The notes under the pieces were generated by a model. That model saw only the letters and a list, made by a program, of their open reading frames with translations. It was not told where the DNA came from and made no database searches. Both the position numbers and the translations under genes were made by a program. From Candidatus Coatesiibacteriota bacterium (GTDB lineage Bacteria > Oederibacteriota > CAKKQC01), in assembly GCA_023265785.1 (NCBI GenBank), contig JAHFSL010000043.1:1-5421 (forward strand): a DNA stretch of 5,421 bases, in the 5' to 3' direction. Below, one piece after another: positions 1 to 4,781 of this stretch (position 1 is the stretch's first letter; each line of letters begins with the position of its first letter).

Positions 1-140
1 GATCACTGTTTTGCTCTACCTTGAAAACTACTCACGGCATAACGACATTTCAATGTCGATAATTCGTGGTCCCCTGGGATCTCCCCGGGGTCAGGGCAAT
101 GACCCGGAATCCATAAGAGTGTCTGTGGTGGTTGATGGCA
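1..140. other. Gene-free left edge with clustered inverted repeats
   Basis: No convincing coding frame is seen here on either strand. The stretch lies just downstream of the vapC stop codon. It carries three short inverted repeats. CGACATT/AATGTCG lies at 43-49 and 52-58. CCCCTGGG/CCCCGGGG lies at 71-78 and 83-90, with one mismatch. GGGTCA/TGACCC lies at 88-93 and 100-105. The last two share bases 88-90, so they could not both form fully. None is followed on the minus strand by a clear T-run, so they are at best weak terminators for the toxin-antitoxin transcript. Confidence 0.4.
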
Positions 141-575
141 TCAATTAAACTCGCCGATTGGCTTGGCGCGGCCCCGGCCAGCCGTGATGAGTTTCCGATC
201 GTCCGTGAGAAGTTGCACATCGAGCGCTTCCGCCAGGGCCAGGTACGATGCATCGTAGAAGAGGATTCGCCGCTCCTTGGCCAGCGTCATCGCCCGCAAC
301 AGGACCGCGGACTGCAGGGCATGAATTGTGACGGGGAGGGCAAGAAAATTGGCATAGGACTCTTCCGACCGACCCAGGCGACGGGCGAGGACATTGCCAA
401 GTTCGTAGTGAACGAGGGTCGGTGCATCCAGCTCAATCTGACCGGTGACGAGAAGGTCGAGGGCCGACGCGGCCTCCCGCTGGCGGGGTTCAGCTCCTTC
501 GGGAAGGTACCACTTGACGACGACGGAGGTGTCAACAACGAACCGGCGCCTAATATCGGGCTCCCCGCATGGCAC
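141..575 (-). CDS. vapC: VapC-type PIN-domain ribonuclease toxin
   Basis: A 144-residue PIN-domain protein, expected to act in the cytoplasm as a metal-dependent RNase toxin held inactive by the antitoxin encoded just upstream. The acidic active-site set of the family is visible: Asp15 in FVVDTSVVVKW, Glu58 in HYELGNVL, Asp108 in YDASYLALAEA and Asp125/Asp126 in LLTDDRKL. The C-terminus PIGEFN is also typical. Length matches a standard VapC of about 130-145 residues. The chosen start is a GTG lying 26 bp inside the antitoxin gene, which suggests translational coupling. It has no clear Shine-Dalgarno, and it adds about 11 residues before the first PIN strand. A GGGGAG at 566-561 lies 6 nt before an in-frame ATT at 554, which would give a more typical N-terminus, but ATT starts are very rare. 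All catalytic acids are present, so the toxin looks intact. VapC targets vary (tRNA or rRNA) and cannot be told from this sequence. Confidence 0.93.
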   Translation of the reverse strand: MPCGEPDIRRRFVVDTSVVVKWYLPEGAEPRQREAASALDLLVTGQIELDAPTLVHYELGNVLARRLGRSEESYANFLALPVTIHALQSAVLLRAMTLAKERRILFYDASYLALAEALDVQLLTDDRKLITAGRGRAKPIGEFN

Positions 576-810
576 GAATCATGGCCGTTGTTCCCTGTCC
601 CGGCTTCCATCGTTTCCGGGCGTCCAGGATCCCTTCGTACGCGTGGCGCACCCTGGGGTCATCAATCGGACGGCGCGGGCCGATATTTCCGGTCGTCGCC
701 AGGGCCGCCTCGACCAGATAGGCACTGCGGCTCTTGCCGCTGGCCTTCGCCATCGCATCAAGTTTCCTCAATTGTTCCTCGCGGACGGAGATCAGTACCT
801 TCACGGTCAT
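550..810 (-). CDS. vapB: VapB-like ribbon-helix-helix antitoxin
   Basis: An 86-residue protein. The first 35 or so residues (TVKVLISVREEQLRKLDAMA, then KASGKSRSAYLVEAAL) have the pattern of a CopG/Arc-type ribbon-helix-helix: a short beta strand, an amphipathic helix, a turn (SGKSRS) and a second helix. This half should dimerise and bind the operator. The basic and aromatic C-terminal half (HAYEGILDARKRWKPG) is probably the toxin-wrapping tail. ATG at 810 is preferred over an upstream in-frame start at 852 because it begins the predicted DNA-binding strand directly. It also has AAGGA 5 nt upstream and a near-consensus promoter directly before it; the 852 start would lie upstream of that promoter. 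The stop codon falls within the vapC start region (26-bp overlap), the normal type II toxin-antitoxin order. In such systems the complex usually represses its own promoter, and a direct repeat inside the promoter fits this. The VapB label rests on the VapC neighbour; the fold call is firmer. Confidence 0.88.
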   Translation of the reverse strand: MTVKVLISVREEQLRKLDAMAKASGKSRSAYLVEAALATTGNIGPRRPIDDPRVRHAYEGILDARKRWKPGQGTTAMIRAMRGARY

Positions 811-820
811 GGTGATCCTT

Positions 821-848
821 ATTATATCCGCGGTATATCCAGTGTCAA
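821..848 (-). promoter_or_regulatory. vapBC promoter with embedded direct-repeat operator candidate
   Basis: Read on the minus strand, a perfect -35 TTGACA (848-843) is followed after 16 bp by a perfect -10 TATAAT (826-821), ending 10 nt before the vapB ATG. The heptamer GGATATA occurs twice inside the promoter, at 840-834 and 829-823. The starts are 11 bp apart, about one helical turn, and the second copy overlaps the -10. Ribbon-helix-helix antitoxins commonly bind such tandem or inverted short sites, so this is the likely autoregulatory operator (inference). Confidence 0.75.
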
Positions 849-927
849 CCACAGCGGGGATCTCATACCGTCACCCGCACCGGAATCTAGCAGTAGGCCT
901 CAGCGGCAAACTGCACGCGCATCGGGC

Positions 928-1125
928 CTACCACTTCAGGCCGATTTGTCTTGCCACCTTCTCGGCAGGGACCGCATCCCGTTTCCCGTACGCCTTCCGT
1001 AATCTGGCCTTGAGTTCCGGCCTGAGCTCCAAATGTGCGTCAGGATCTCCGAGGAGCTCAACGAGCTTCTGTTCAACCAGCTCGACGACCAACGGTTTGA
1101 ATTTGTCGAGCACCGCTTTTGTCAT
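928..1125 (-). CDS. Small antitoxin-like orphan protein (65 aa)
   Basis: A 65-residue, highly charged and mostly helical protein, MTKAVLDKFKPLVVELVEQK onward, with a middle segment LLGDPDAHLELRPEL and an end VPAEKVARQIGLKW. From memory, this layout (an EQK-LxELLGDPD-LELRPE block and a terminal EVA-LGLxW) resembles short antitoxin-like proteins found next to PIN or RelE/ParE toxins. I cannot confirm a family. No toxin partner adjoins it: downstream there is only a gap and then the separately promoted vapBC pair. The frame stays open upstream to 1287, but that part overlaps the end of the export gene and reads as antisense shadow, so ATG 1125 is chosen. There is no Shine-Dalgarno. A TATAAT at 1140-1135 ends 9 nt before the ATG. 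It could be a real orphan antitoxin, a regulator, or a remnant of a decayed toxin-antitoxin pair. Confidence 0.6.
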   Translation of the reverse strand: MTKAVLDKFKPLVVELVEQKLVELLGDPDAHLELRPELKARLRKAYGKRDAVPAEKVARQIGLKW

Positions 1126-1134
1126 CTTGAAGTC

Positions 1135-1140
1135 ATTATA
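1135..1140 (-). promoter_or_regulatory. -10-like TATAAT before the 65-aa gene
   Basis: TATAAT on the minus strand, ending 9 nt before the ATG at 1125. No good -35 is found 16-18 bp upstream (the hexamer at the 17-bp position is GAGCCG), so the call rests on the -10 alone and on the same geometry at vapB and at the ATPase gene. Confidence 0.35.
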
Positions 1141-1190
1141 CGTCCGTGTCTCACGTTCGGCTCCGGCAGGCGCGTTGTCATCAAAGCAAG

Positions 1191-1202
1191 GGACGTACGT
1201 CC
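1191..1202. repeat. Perfect 12-bp palindrome GGACGTACGTCC
   Basis: A fully self-complementary 12-mer lying 5 bp past the export-gene stop codon and about 65 bp upstream of the start of the 65-aa gene. With no loop it is a poor RNA hairpin, so a dimeric protein site is likelier than a terminator. TACGTCC recurs once at 1139-1145, next to the -10-like hexamer. Confidence 0.4.
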
Positions 1203-1207
1203 AGTCA

Positions 1208-1861
1208 TCAGAAAAGCGTCTGCGGAATGAACACCACATCATCCGGCCGGAGCGCCACATCCTTGGACTTGTCGCCGGAGGTGACATCGGCGACGGGGAC
1301 CGTCAATGACTGGAAGTCGGTGCCGACTTTGCGGACGATGCGGGTCTTGTTCGGGGAGGCGAATTTGGTGAACCCCCCGGCCTGCGCGATGGCTTCCACG
1401 CAGGTCAGGGGGTGATCGGTGGGGATGACATAGGAGCCGGGCTTTTCGACCTCGCCCAGGATGACGATGGTGCGGGAGTGGTACTCCTTGATGGTGACGG
1501 CCACGCTGGGCTCCACGAGGTAGGCCTTGAGGAGTTCGCGCAATTTGGCCTCGGCTTCCAGGGAGGAGAGGCCGGCGACCTCGACTTCCCCGACCAGGGG
1601 CAGGCTGATGCGCCCCGTTTCGCTGACCCGGGTGTCGCGGTTGAGGTCGGGCTCCTGGTAGACGGCGATGGTCAACTGGTCCTGGGGGGCCAGCCGGTAG
1701 TCGGTGCCGGGGGCGAATTTGGCGGCCGCCGCGGCCAGGACCTTGGGGTCGCCGGGGTCGGTGGGGGCGGCGGCCTTGGAGTCAGGTCGAGTTCCTGCCG
1801 TACAGCCAGCCACAAGGAGAATTCCTACCAATGCCACACTGCTCACCCGGGCTGAATTCAT
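1208..1861 (-). CDS. Wza-like polysaccharide export lipoprotein
   Basis: A 217-residue secreted lipoprotein of the polysaccharide biosynthesis/export family, which forms periplasmic and outer-membrane channels for capsule or exopolysaccharide. Residues 1-19 are a lipoprotein signal (MNSAR, then a hydrophobic stretch) ending in the lipobox LVAG before Cys20. A low-complexity Ala/Pro linker follows. A Poly_export domain spans about residues 54-124 (DYRLAPQDQLTIAVYQEPDL, then GRISLPLVGEVEVAGLSSLEAE and PSVAVTI). One SLBB-type domain spans about 130-180 (TIVILGEVEKPGSYVIPTDH, then EAIAQAGGFTKFA). At 217 residues with a single SLBB it is much shorter than E. coli Wza and lacks its C-terminal helix; this short form is common outside the enterics. 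ATG 1861 is chosen because it begins the signal peptide; a longer reading from TTG 1942 adds an unlikely leader. The only purine-rich site, GGGGA, abuts the ATG. The 42-aa gene ends 16 nt upstream, so it is probably cotranscribed. Confidence 0.92.
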   Translation of the reverse strand: MNSARVSSVALVGILLVAGCTAGTRPDSKAAAPTDPGDPKVLAAAAAKFAPGTDYRLAPQDQLTIAVYQEPDLNRDTRVSETGRISLPLVGEVEVAGLSSLEAEAKLRELLKAYLVEPSVAVTIKEYHSRTIVILGEVEKPGSYVIPTDHPLTCVEAIAQAGGFTKFASPNKTRIVRKVGTDFQSLTVPVADVTSGDKSKDVALRPDDVVFIPQTLF

Positions 1862-1877
1862 TCCCCGCGGACCCGGT

Positions 1878-2006
1878 TCAGGTATGGGGACGCGCCTTGC
1901 GTTGGGGGCGAGTTCCGTCTGGCGTAACAATGACCCAGGCAAAGATCACTGCCACGACACTCCCGATCAAAGCAATGAGGTAGAAGGACGGGTCAATATT
2001 CAGCAT
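1878..2006 (-). CDS. 42-aa single-pass membrane protein
   Basis: A short gene whose product begins MLNIDPSFYLIALIGSVVAV. The hydrophobic run SFYLIALIGSVVAVIFAWVIV (residues 7-27) is long enough for one membrane span. A short polar and basic tail follows (TPDGTRPQRKARPHT), so positive-inside topology predicts N-out/C-in in the inner membrane. ATG 2006 is supported by AAGGAG at 2020-2015 with 8-nt spacing, the best Shine-Dalgarno in this part of the operon. That site overlaps the end of the 61-aa gene, whose stop lies 3 nt before this ATG; the Wza-like gene starts 16 nt after the stop. The spacing and ribosome site argue for a real gene. Function is unknown. Being wedged between export genes suggests a small accessory of the export machinery, which is inference only. 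Confidence 0.7.
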   Translation of the reverse strand: MLNIDPSFYLIALIGSVVAVIFAWVIVTPDGTRPQRKARPHT

Positions 2007-2009
2007 GGT

Positions 2010-2195
2010 TCACGCTCCTTGTCGCCGGTATTCAATGCCAAGCGCCGCGATCATCAACAGCATCGAGGAAACTGCGGCCGCCACATAGAGAGAGAGCGTT
2101 GGTGCACGATCTGCCAATGTCGCCGCTCCAACCAGTAATGCCAACTTTTGTAGGTAATCGGCCAACCGGTCCCGCTGTGCCCGATTCAGCTTCAC
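2010..2195 (-). CDS. 61-aa two-helix membrane protein
   Basis: The product starts MKLNRAQRDRLADYLQKLAL. It has a charged amphipathic N-terminus (residues 1-17), then two hydrophobic stretches (about 18-28, LALLVGAATLA, and 36-54, LYVAAAVSSMLLMIAALGI) joined by DRAPTLS, and ends EYRRQGA. This fits a helical hairpin in the inner membrane with both ends inside. The start is GTG 2195, the first usable start after an in-frame TAA at 2207-2205; only a weak GGA precedes it. The stop lies 3 nt before the next gene. The layout resembles small two-helix membrane proteins of unknown function found in many bacteria, but I cannot assign a family. Without the ATPase cassette it would begin 20 nt after the beta-barrel stop codon, so it probably belonged to that operon. 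Confidence 0.65.
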   Translation of the reverse strand: MKLNRAQRDRLADYLQKLALLVGAATLADRAPTLSLYVAAAVSSMLLMIAALGIEYRRQGA

Positions 2196-2215
2196 AGGTC
2201 CAATTTACCAGATCA

Positions 2216-2241
2216 TCAGAACGAGGCGGTGAGGCCGATGG
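2216..2241. repeat. 26-bp direct repeat, copy 1 (left flank of ATPase cassette)
   Basis: Identical over 26 bp to 3538-3563, with both flanking bases different. On the plus strand it begins TCAGAACGAGG and ends GGCCGATGG. Here it is non-coding: it lies 7 bp after the ATPase stop codon and 20 bp before the start of the 61-aa gene. Confidence 0.95.
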
Positions 2242-2248
2242 CATGGGT

Positions 2249-3472
2249 TCATGACAGGAGGAGGCCCAGCGGGATGGCCCACAGGCCATCGCGCAGGCGG
2301 GTCACTTCCGTGCCATTGTGGGCCAGCACCGCGGCCCGGCACCCCGGCGTCACCCGCTGGAACGCCACCAGCCCGGCAAGGTCGGCGGCACGCCAGCGGG
2401 ATGCCGATTTCACCTCAATGGCGATACACCGGTCGTCTTCCTCCACGACAAAATCAACTTCACTCCGGCCCTGAACATGCCAAAACAGGAGGGAGGCCCG
2501 CGGTCGGTGGGCGGCGAGAACAGCGGAGATGTTCTGGGAGGCGTACGACTCCAGGAGGGCGCCGGCCAGCGGTGAACGCCGCAAGCCTGCGGCATCCCGC
2601 ACGCCCGCAAAATGACAGGCCAGCCCCGAGTCAGTGAGGTAGGCCTTGGACGACTTGATGAGCCGGGAGGCATGATTTCCCAGGAAGGGAGGCAGGGTGC
2701 GCAGGAGGTAGGAGGCCCGCAGAAGGCCAAGGTACCGGTGCACGGTGGCCACCGGCACGGCGGCATCGCGGGAGAGTTCCGTCGGTGACAGGAGAGCCCC
2801 CGTGCGCAGGGCCGTCAGGCGCAGGACCCGCTGGAAGGCAACAAGATCCGCCACCTGGCTTAAGTGGCGGACATCCCGCTCGACATAGGTCTGGACGAAG
2901 CCCTCAAACCAGGCGTCACGCGCGCGTTCCGGCCCGAGGGCGGCCGGTGGAAATCCTCCCGCCAGGACCTCTCCGGGCGTGATGGGGGTCGCGATCGCGG
3001 TCAGGTTGGGCCCTCCCCCGTCGAGCAGGGTGCCGAGGAGCGGGGGCGCGGCGGTGCCGGCTCCCAGCTCCCGCCGGCTCATCGGGGCCAGTTCATGGTA
3101 GATGGCGCGGCCGGCCAGCGATTCGGTCACGGCCGTCAGCAGGGCGAAGTTCGCCGATCCCGAGAGCAGGAATTGTCCGGGGCGGCGGCGGCGGTCCACC
3201 TCACGCTTGACCGCCACCAGCAGGTCCGGACAGCGCTGGGCCTCGTCCACCGTCAACCGCCCCCGCCCGCGGACGAACCCTTCCGGGTCCTGCCGGGCGC
3301 GGGCCAGGTCCGCCAGGGTGTCCAGGGAGACATATTCCCGCTGACGGAATCGGGGGTCCCGCTGGACGAGGGTGCTCTTTCCCGCCTGCCGCGGACCCGT
3401 CACGACCACCACCGGCATCGCCCGCAGGGAGGCCGCGATGACCGTCCCCATCTCCCGCCGCCGGAATGTCAT
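2249..3472 (-). CDS. AAA_14/DUF4143 ATP-binding protein
   Basis: A 407-residue protein of the widespread AAA_14 plus DUF4143 class, near the family's usual length of about 380-430. The N-terminal ATPase has a Walker A GPRQAGKST (26-34), a Walker B RLTVDEAQ (72-79) and a sensor-like FLLSGSAN (101-108). The middle (about 180-290) looks like the family's helical, winged-helix-like part (LSPTELSRDAAVPVATVHRY). The C-terminus carries a PD-(D/E)XK-like nuclease motif: Glu338 and Asp340 in SEVDFVVEE, then Glu353-Val-Lys355 in AIEVKSA. All these residues are present, so the protein looks intact. The cellular role of the family is not established; its patchy spread and nuclease-like motif suggest accessory or mobile DNA functions. 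ATG 3472 follows a promoter and a weak GGAATAG. It is the only gene between the 26-bp repeats and seems to interrupt an export operon. Confidence 0.9.
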   Translation of the reverse strand: MTFRRREMGTVIAASLRAMPVVVVTGPRQAGKSTLVQRDPRFRQREYVSLDTLADLARARQDPEGFVRGRGRLTVDEAQRCPDLLVAVKREVDRRRRPGQFLLSGSANFALLTAVTESLAGRAIYHELAPMSRRELGAGTAAPPLLGTLLDGGGPNLTAIATPITPGEVLAGGFPPAALGPERARDAWFEGFVQTYVERDVRHLSQVADLVAFQRVLRLTALRTGALLSPTELSRDAAVPVATVHRYLGLLRASYLLRTLPPFLGNHASRLIKSSKAYLTDSGLACHFAGVRDAAGLRRSPLAGALLESYASQNISAVLAAHRPRASLLFWHVQGRSEVDFVVEEDDRCIAIEVKSASRWRAADLAGLVAFQRVTPGCRAAVLAHNGTEVTRLRDGLWAIPLGLLLS

Positions 3473-3481
3473 TCTATTCCA

Positions 3482-3510
3482 AGGATAGTATTATTATGAC
3501 AATCTGTCAA
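3482..3510 (-). promoter_or_regulatory. Promoter of the AAA_14/DUF4143 gene
   Basis: On the minus strand a perfect -35 TTGACA (3510-3505) is followed after 17 bp by TATCCT (3487-3482), a 4/6 match to the -10 consensus, ending 9 nt before the ATG at 3472. The -35 overlaps a perfect inverted repeat, TGACA-ATC-TGTCA on the plus strand (3497-3509), which could be an operator. The promoter is inside the repeat-bounded segment, so the gene carries its own expression signal. Confidence 0.6.
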
Positions 3511-3523
3511 GAACGACCACGGG

Positions 3524-3537
3524 GGCCGGCCGGCCGG
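3524..3537. repeat. GGCC tandem (3.5 units) at the cassette edge
   Basis: GGCCGGCCGGCCGG abuts the 26-bp repeat and directly follows the beta-barrel stop codon. It is self-complementary and could fold or slip. There is no T-run after it on the minus strand, so it is not a standard terminator. Confidence 0.6.
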
Positions 3538-3563
3538 TCAGAACGAGGCGGTGAGGCCGATGG
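3538..3563. repeat. 26-bp direct repeat, copy 2 (3' end of the beta-barrel gene)
   Basis: The partner of 2216-2241. On the minus strand it encodes the last seven residues, IGLTASF, and the TGA stop of the beta-barrel gene. The identity stops exactly at the last base of the stop codon. This copy is in coding context and so is probably the original target. Confidence 0.95.
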
Positions 3564-4722
3564 TCCCCAGTTCGTCATTGAATTTGAACGCGGGCACGTT
3601 GGAGGTGCGGCCGCGGTGAACGAAGGCGGCGTTCAACCGGTACTGCTCGAGCACCTGGTAGGTGGCGTCCGCGCCCACGGTGAGGTTGCCGTCCGCGCGC
3701 TTGACGGCGGGGCCGCCGAACGCGGAGACCATGGCGTCGCTCTGGTACTGGTCCATGCCGTAGGCGGCGCGGAGGCCGGCGGTCCACGCCTTGCCGATGG
3801 TCTTGGTGACGCCCGCGCCGCCGCCGGTGGTGACATAGAGCCGGGTGGTCTGGCCTTCCTGGAACCCGCGGTTGGCATTGAGCGTGACCTTGAACCCGTT
3901 GGGCGCTTCCCAGCCCAGGTCCACCCTGGCGAAGGGCGAGGACTGGCTGTCCGGCTGGCCGGTCAGCGTGTGGGAATACTTCCGCATGGTGACGCCCGCC
4001 TCGGCCACACCCTTGACCCGGGTGGCGATGATCCCCTCGATACCGCCCACGATCTGGCTCCCGGTGCTGTCGGCGTTGTCGCGGACCGCGTAGTTGACCA
4101 TCTGGTACCGGTAGGAGGCGTAGATCTTGGTCTTGGGGCCGCCCAACACGCCCAGCCGGGGGCCGACGAGGATTTCCTGCCGGTCCAGTTGGTCGGCGAG
4201 GTACTTCTTGGCGTATTTGGTGAGGGTATGGGAACCGTCAATCCCCAGGAAGAAGAGGGGGCCCAGGGGGAGATCGGCCCGCAGGGCGGCGGTGTTGCCA
4301 ATGCGCCGCTCACGGGCCGTCAGTTCGCTGGTGGCGGGGTCACGGGTCATCAGGAAGCCCTCGTCCACTTTCAGGATGCCGGAGGAGGCGAACTCGACCT
4401 GACCCCCGAACGCCGTGTTCAGGGTGGAGGCATCGTTGACCGACGGGAACTTCAGGTAGTGCGCGTAGGAGAAGTCAGCGTCGGCATGGAGAAGGGACCG
4501 CTTGCCCTCCAGCAGGAGGCCGAAGCCCGGGGTGATGGACATGATCAGGGAACTCTCCGGGGCCGTGGGCTGGAGGAAGATGTTGCTGTCGAACTGGCCC
4601 TGGACGCCCACCCGGGGGTGGAACTGCAGGCCCGCACGGCCCTGGGCGCGTGCGGCCGTGGCCGCGAGGACCAGCCCCGCCGCCACGACCACCGCCGTTG
4701 TGCTCCCCTGTTTGCGTCTCAC
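3538..4722 (-). CDS. Outer-membrane beta-barrel protein (BBP2-like, exopolysaccharide-associated)
   Basis: A 394-residue exported protein. Residues 1-26 form a Sec signal peptide (MRRKQ, a hydrophobic core, then the cleavage motif ARA before Gln27). The mature part is a series of alternating amphipathic strands with polar turns, starting PRVGVQGQFDSNIFLQP and ending in the C-terminal Phe (GTIGLTASF) that the BAM machinery recognises. The early DSNIF element and overall layout resemble the putative beta-barrel porin 2 group often encoded with exopolysaccharide export genes. The Wza-like gene nearby supports this. A likely role is passage of polymer through, or its anchoring in, the outer membrane; the exact role is unproven. 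The start is GTG 4722, backed by AGGAGG at 4736-4731 with 8-nt spacing. Its last 26 bases are repeated at 2216-2241, beyond the ATPase gene, so the gene's 3' end seems to have been an insertion target yet stayed intact. Confidence 0.88.
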   Translation of the reverse strand: MRRKQGSTTAVVVAAGLVLAATAARAQGRAGLQFHPRVGVQGQFDSNIFLQPTAPESSLIMSITPGFGLLLEGKRSLLHADADFSYAHYLKFPSVNDASTLNTAFGGQVEFASSGILKVDEGFLMTRDPATSELTARERRIGNTAALRADLPLGPLFFLGIDGSHTLTKYAKKYLADQLDRQEILVGPRLGVLGGPKTKIYASYRYQMVNYAVRDNADSTGSQIVGGIEGIIATRVKGVAEAGVTMRKYSHTLTGQPDSQSSPFARVDLGWEAPNGFKVTLNANRGFQEGQTTRLYVTTGGGAGVTKTIGKAWTAGLRAAYGMDQYQSDAMVSAFGGPAVKRADGNLTVGADATYQVLEQYRLNAAFVHRGRTSNVPAFKFNDELGTIGLTASF

Positions 4723-4730
4723 GGTGCCTC

Positions 4731-4736
4731 CCTCCT
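4731..4736 (-). promoter_or_regulatory. Strong Shine-Dalgarno deciding the beta-barrel GTG start
   Basis: AGGAGG on the minus strand, 8 nt before GTG 4722. It supports the GTG start directly ahead of the signal peptide. A second, closer GGAGG at 4731-4727 gives only 4-nt spacing. Confidence 0.75.
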
Positions 4737-4781
4737 CACACAGTCCTGATGCTGTAGATACCCCAGCAGTCTATCACGCCC

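Larger units (their letters stand above)
2242..3537 (-). mobile_element. Putative one-gene cassette between direct repeats
   Basis: This 1296-bp segment holds one promoter and one gene (the AAA_14/DUF4143 ATPase) and is bounded on both sides by the 26-bp repeat. The gene ends 7 bp from one repeat and starts 65 bp from the other. One repeat is the true 3' end of the beta-barrel gene; the other is a copy of it. That is the pattern left by insertion into a gene's 3' end with restoration of the coding sequence, or by a long target duplication. No integrase, transposase or terminal inverted repeat is seen, so mobility is inferred from the repeat alone. A local tandem-duplication history is the main alternative. 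Confidence 0.45.

Noticed and set aside
132..144. Palindrome TTGATG-G-CATCAA over the vapC stop codon
   Set aside because: Short, with a near-zero loop, and partly coding; nothing supports a function.
132..815. Plus-strand open frame of 227 codons opposite vapBC
   Set aside because: The minus-strand frames carry clear PIN and ribbon-helix-helix motifs; this one shows none and has no ribosome site.
893..931. Inverted repeat GTAGGCC/GGCCTAC with a 25-nt gap as terminator of the 65-aa gene
   Set aside because: Only a 7-bp stem with a long loop that spans the stop codon, and no T-run after it on the minus strand.
928..1287. Longer, 119-codon reading of the 65-aa gene
   Set aside because: The extra 54 residues overlap the 3' end of the export gene and have an unrelated, Arg/Met/Trp-rich composition. 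ATG 1125 starts the helical protein-like part.
1208..1942. Longer, 244-codon reading of the Wza-like gene from TTG 1942
   Set aside because: It would bury the lipoprotein signal behind a 27-residue leader and overlap the 42-aa gene, which has a much better ribosome site.
2864..3499. Plus-strand open frame of 211 codons opposite the ATPase gene
   Set aside because: It lies wholly over the Walker-motif coding region on the other strand and has a biased Arg/Gly/Pro make-up with no recognisable motif.
3466..4749. Plus-strand open frame of 427 codons opposite the beta-barrel gene
   Set aside because: It is antisense to a gene with a clear signal peptide, Shine-Dalgarno and barrel pattern. Its product is rich in Gly, Ala, Val and Arg with no domain, as expected for a shadow frame in GC-rich DNA.
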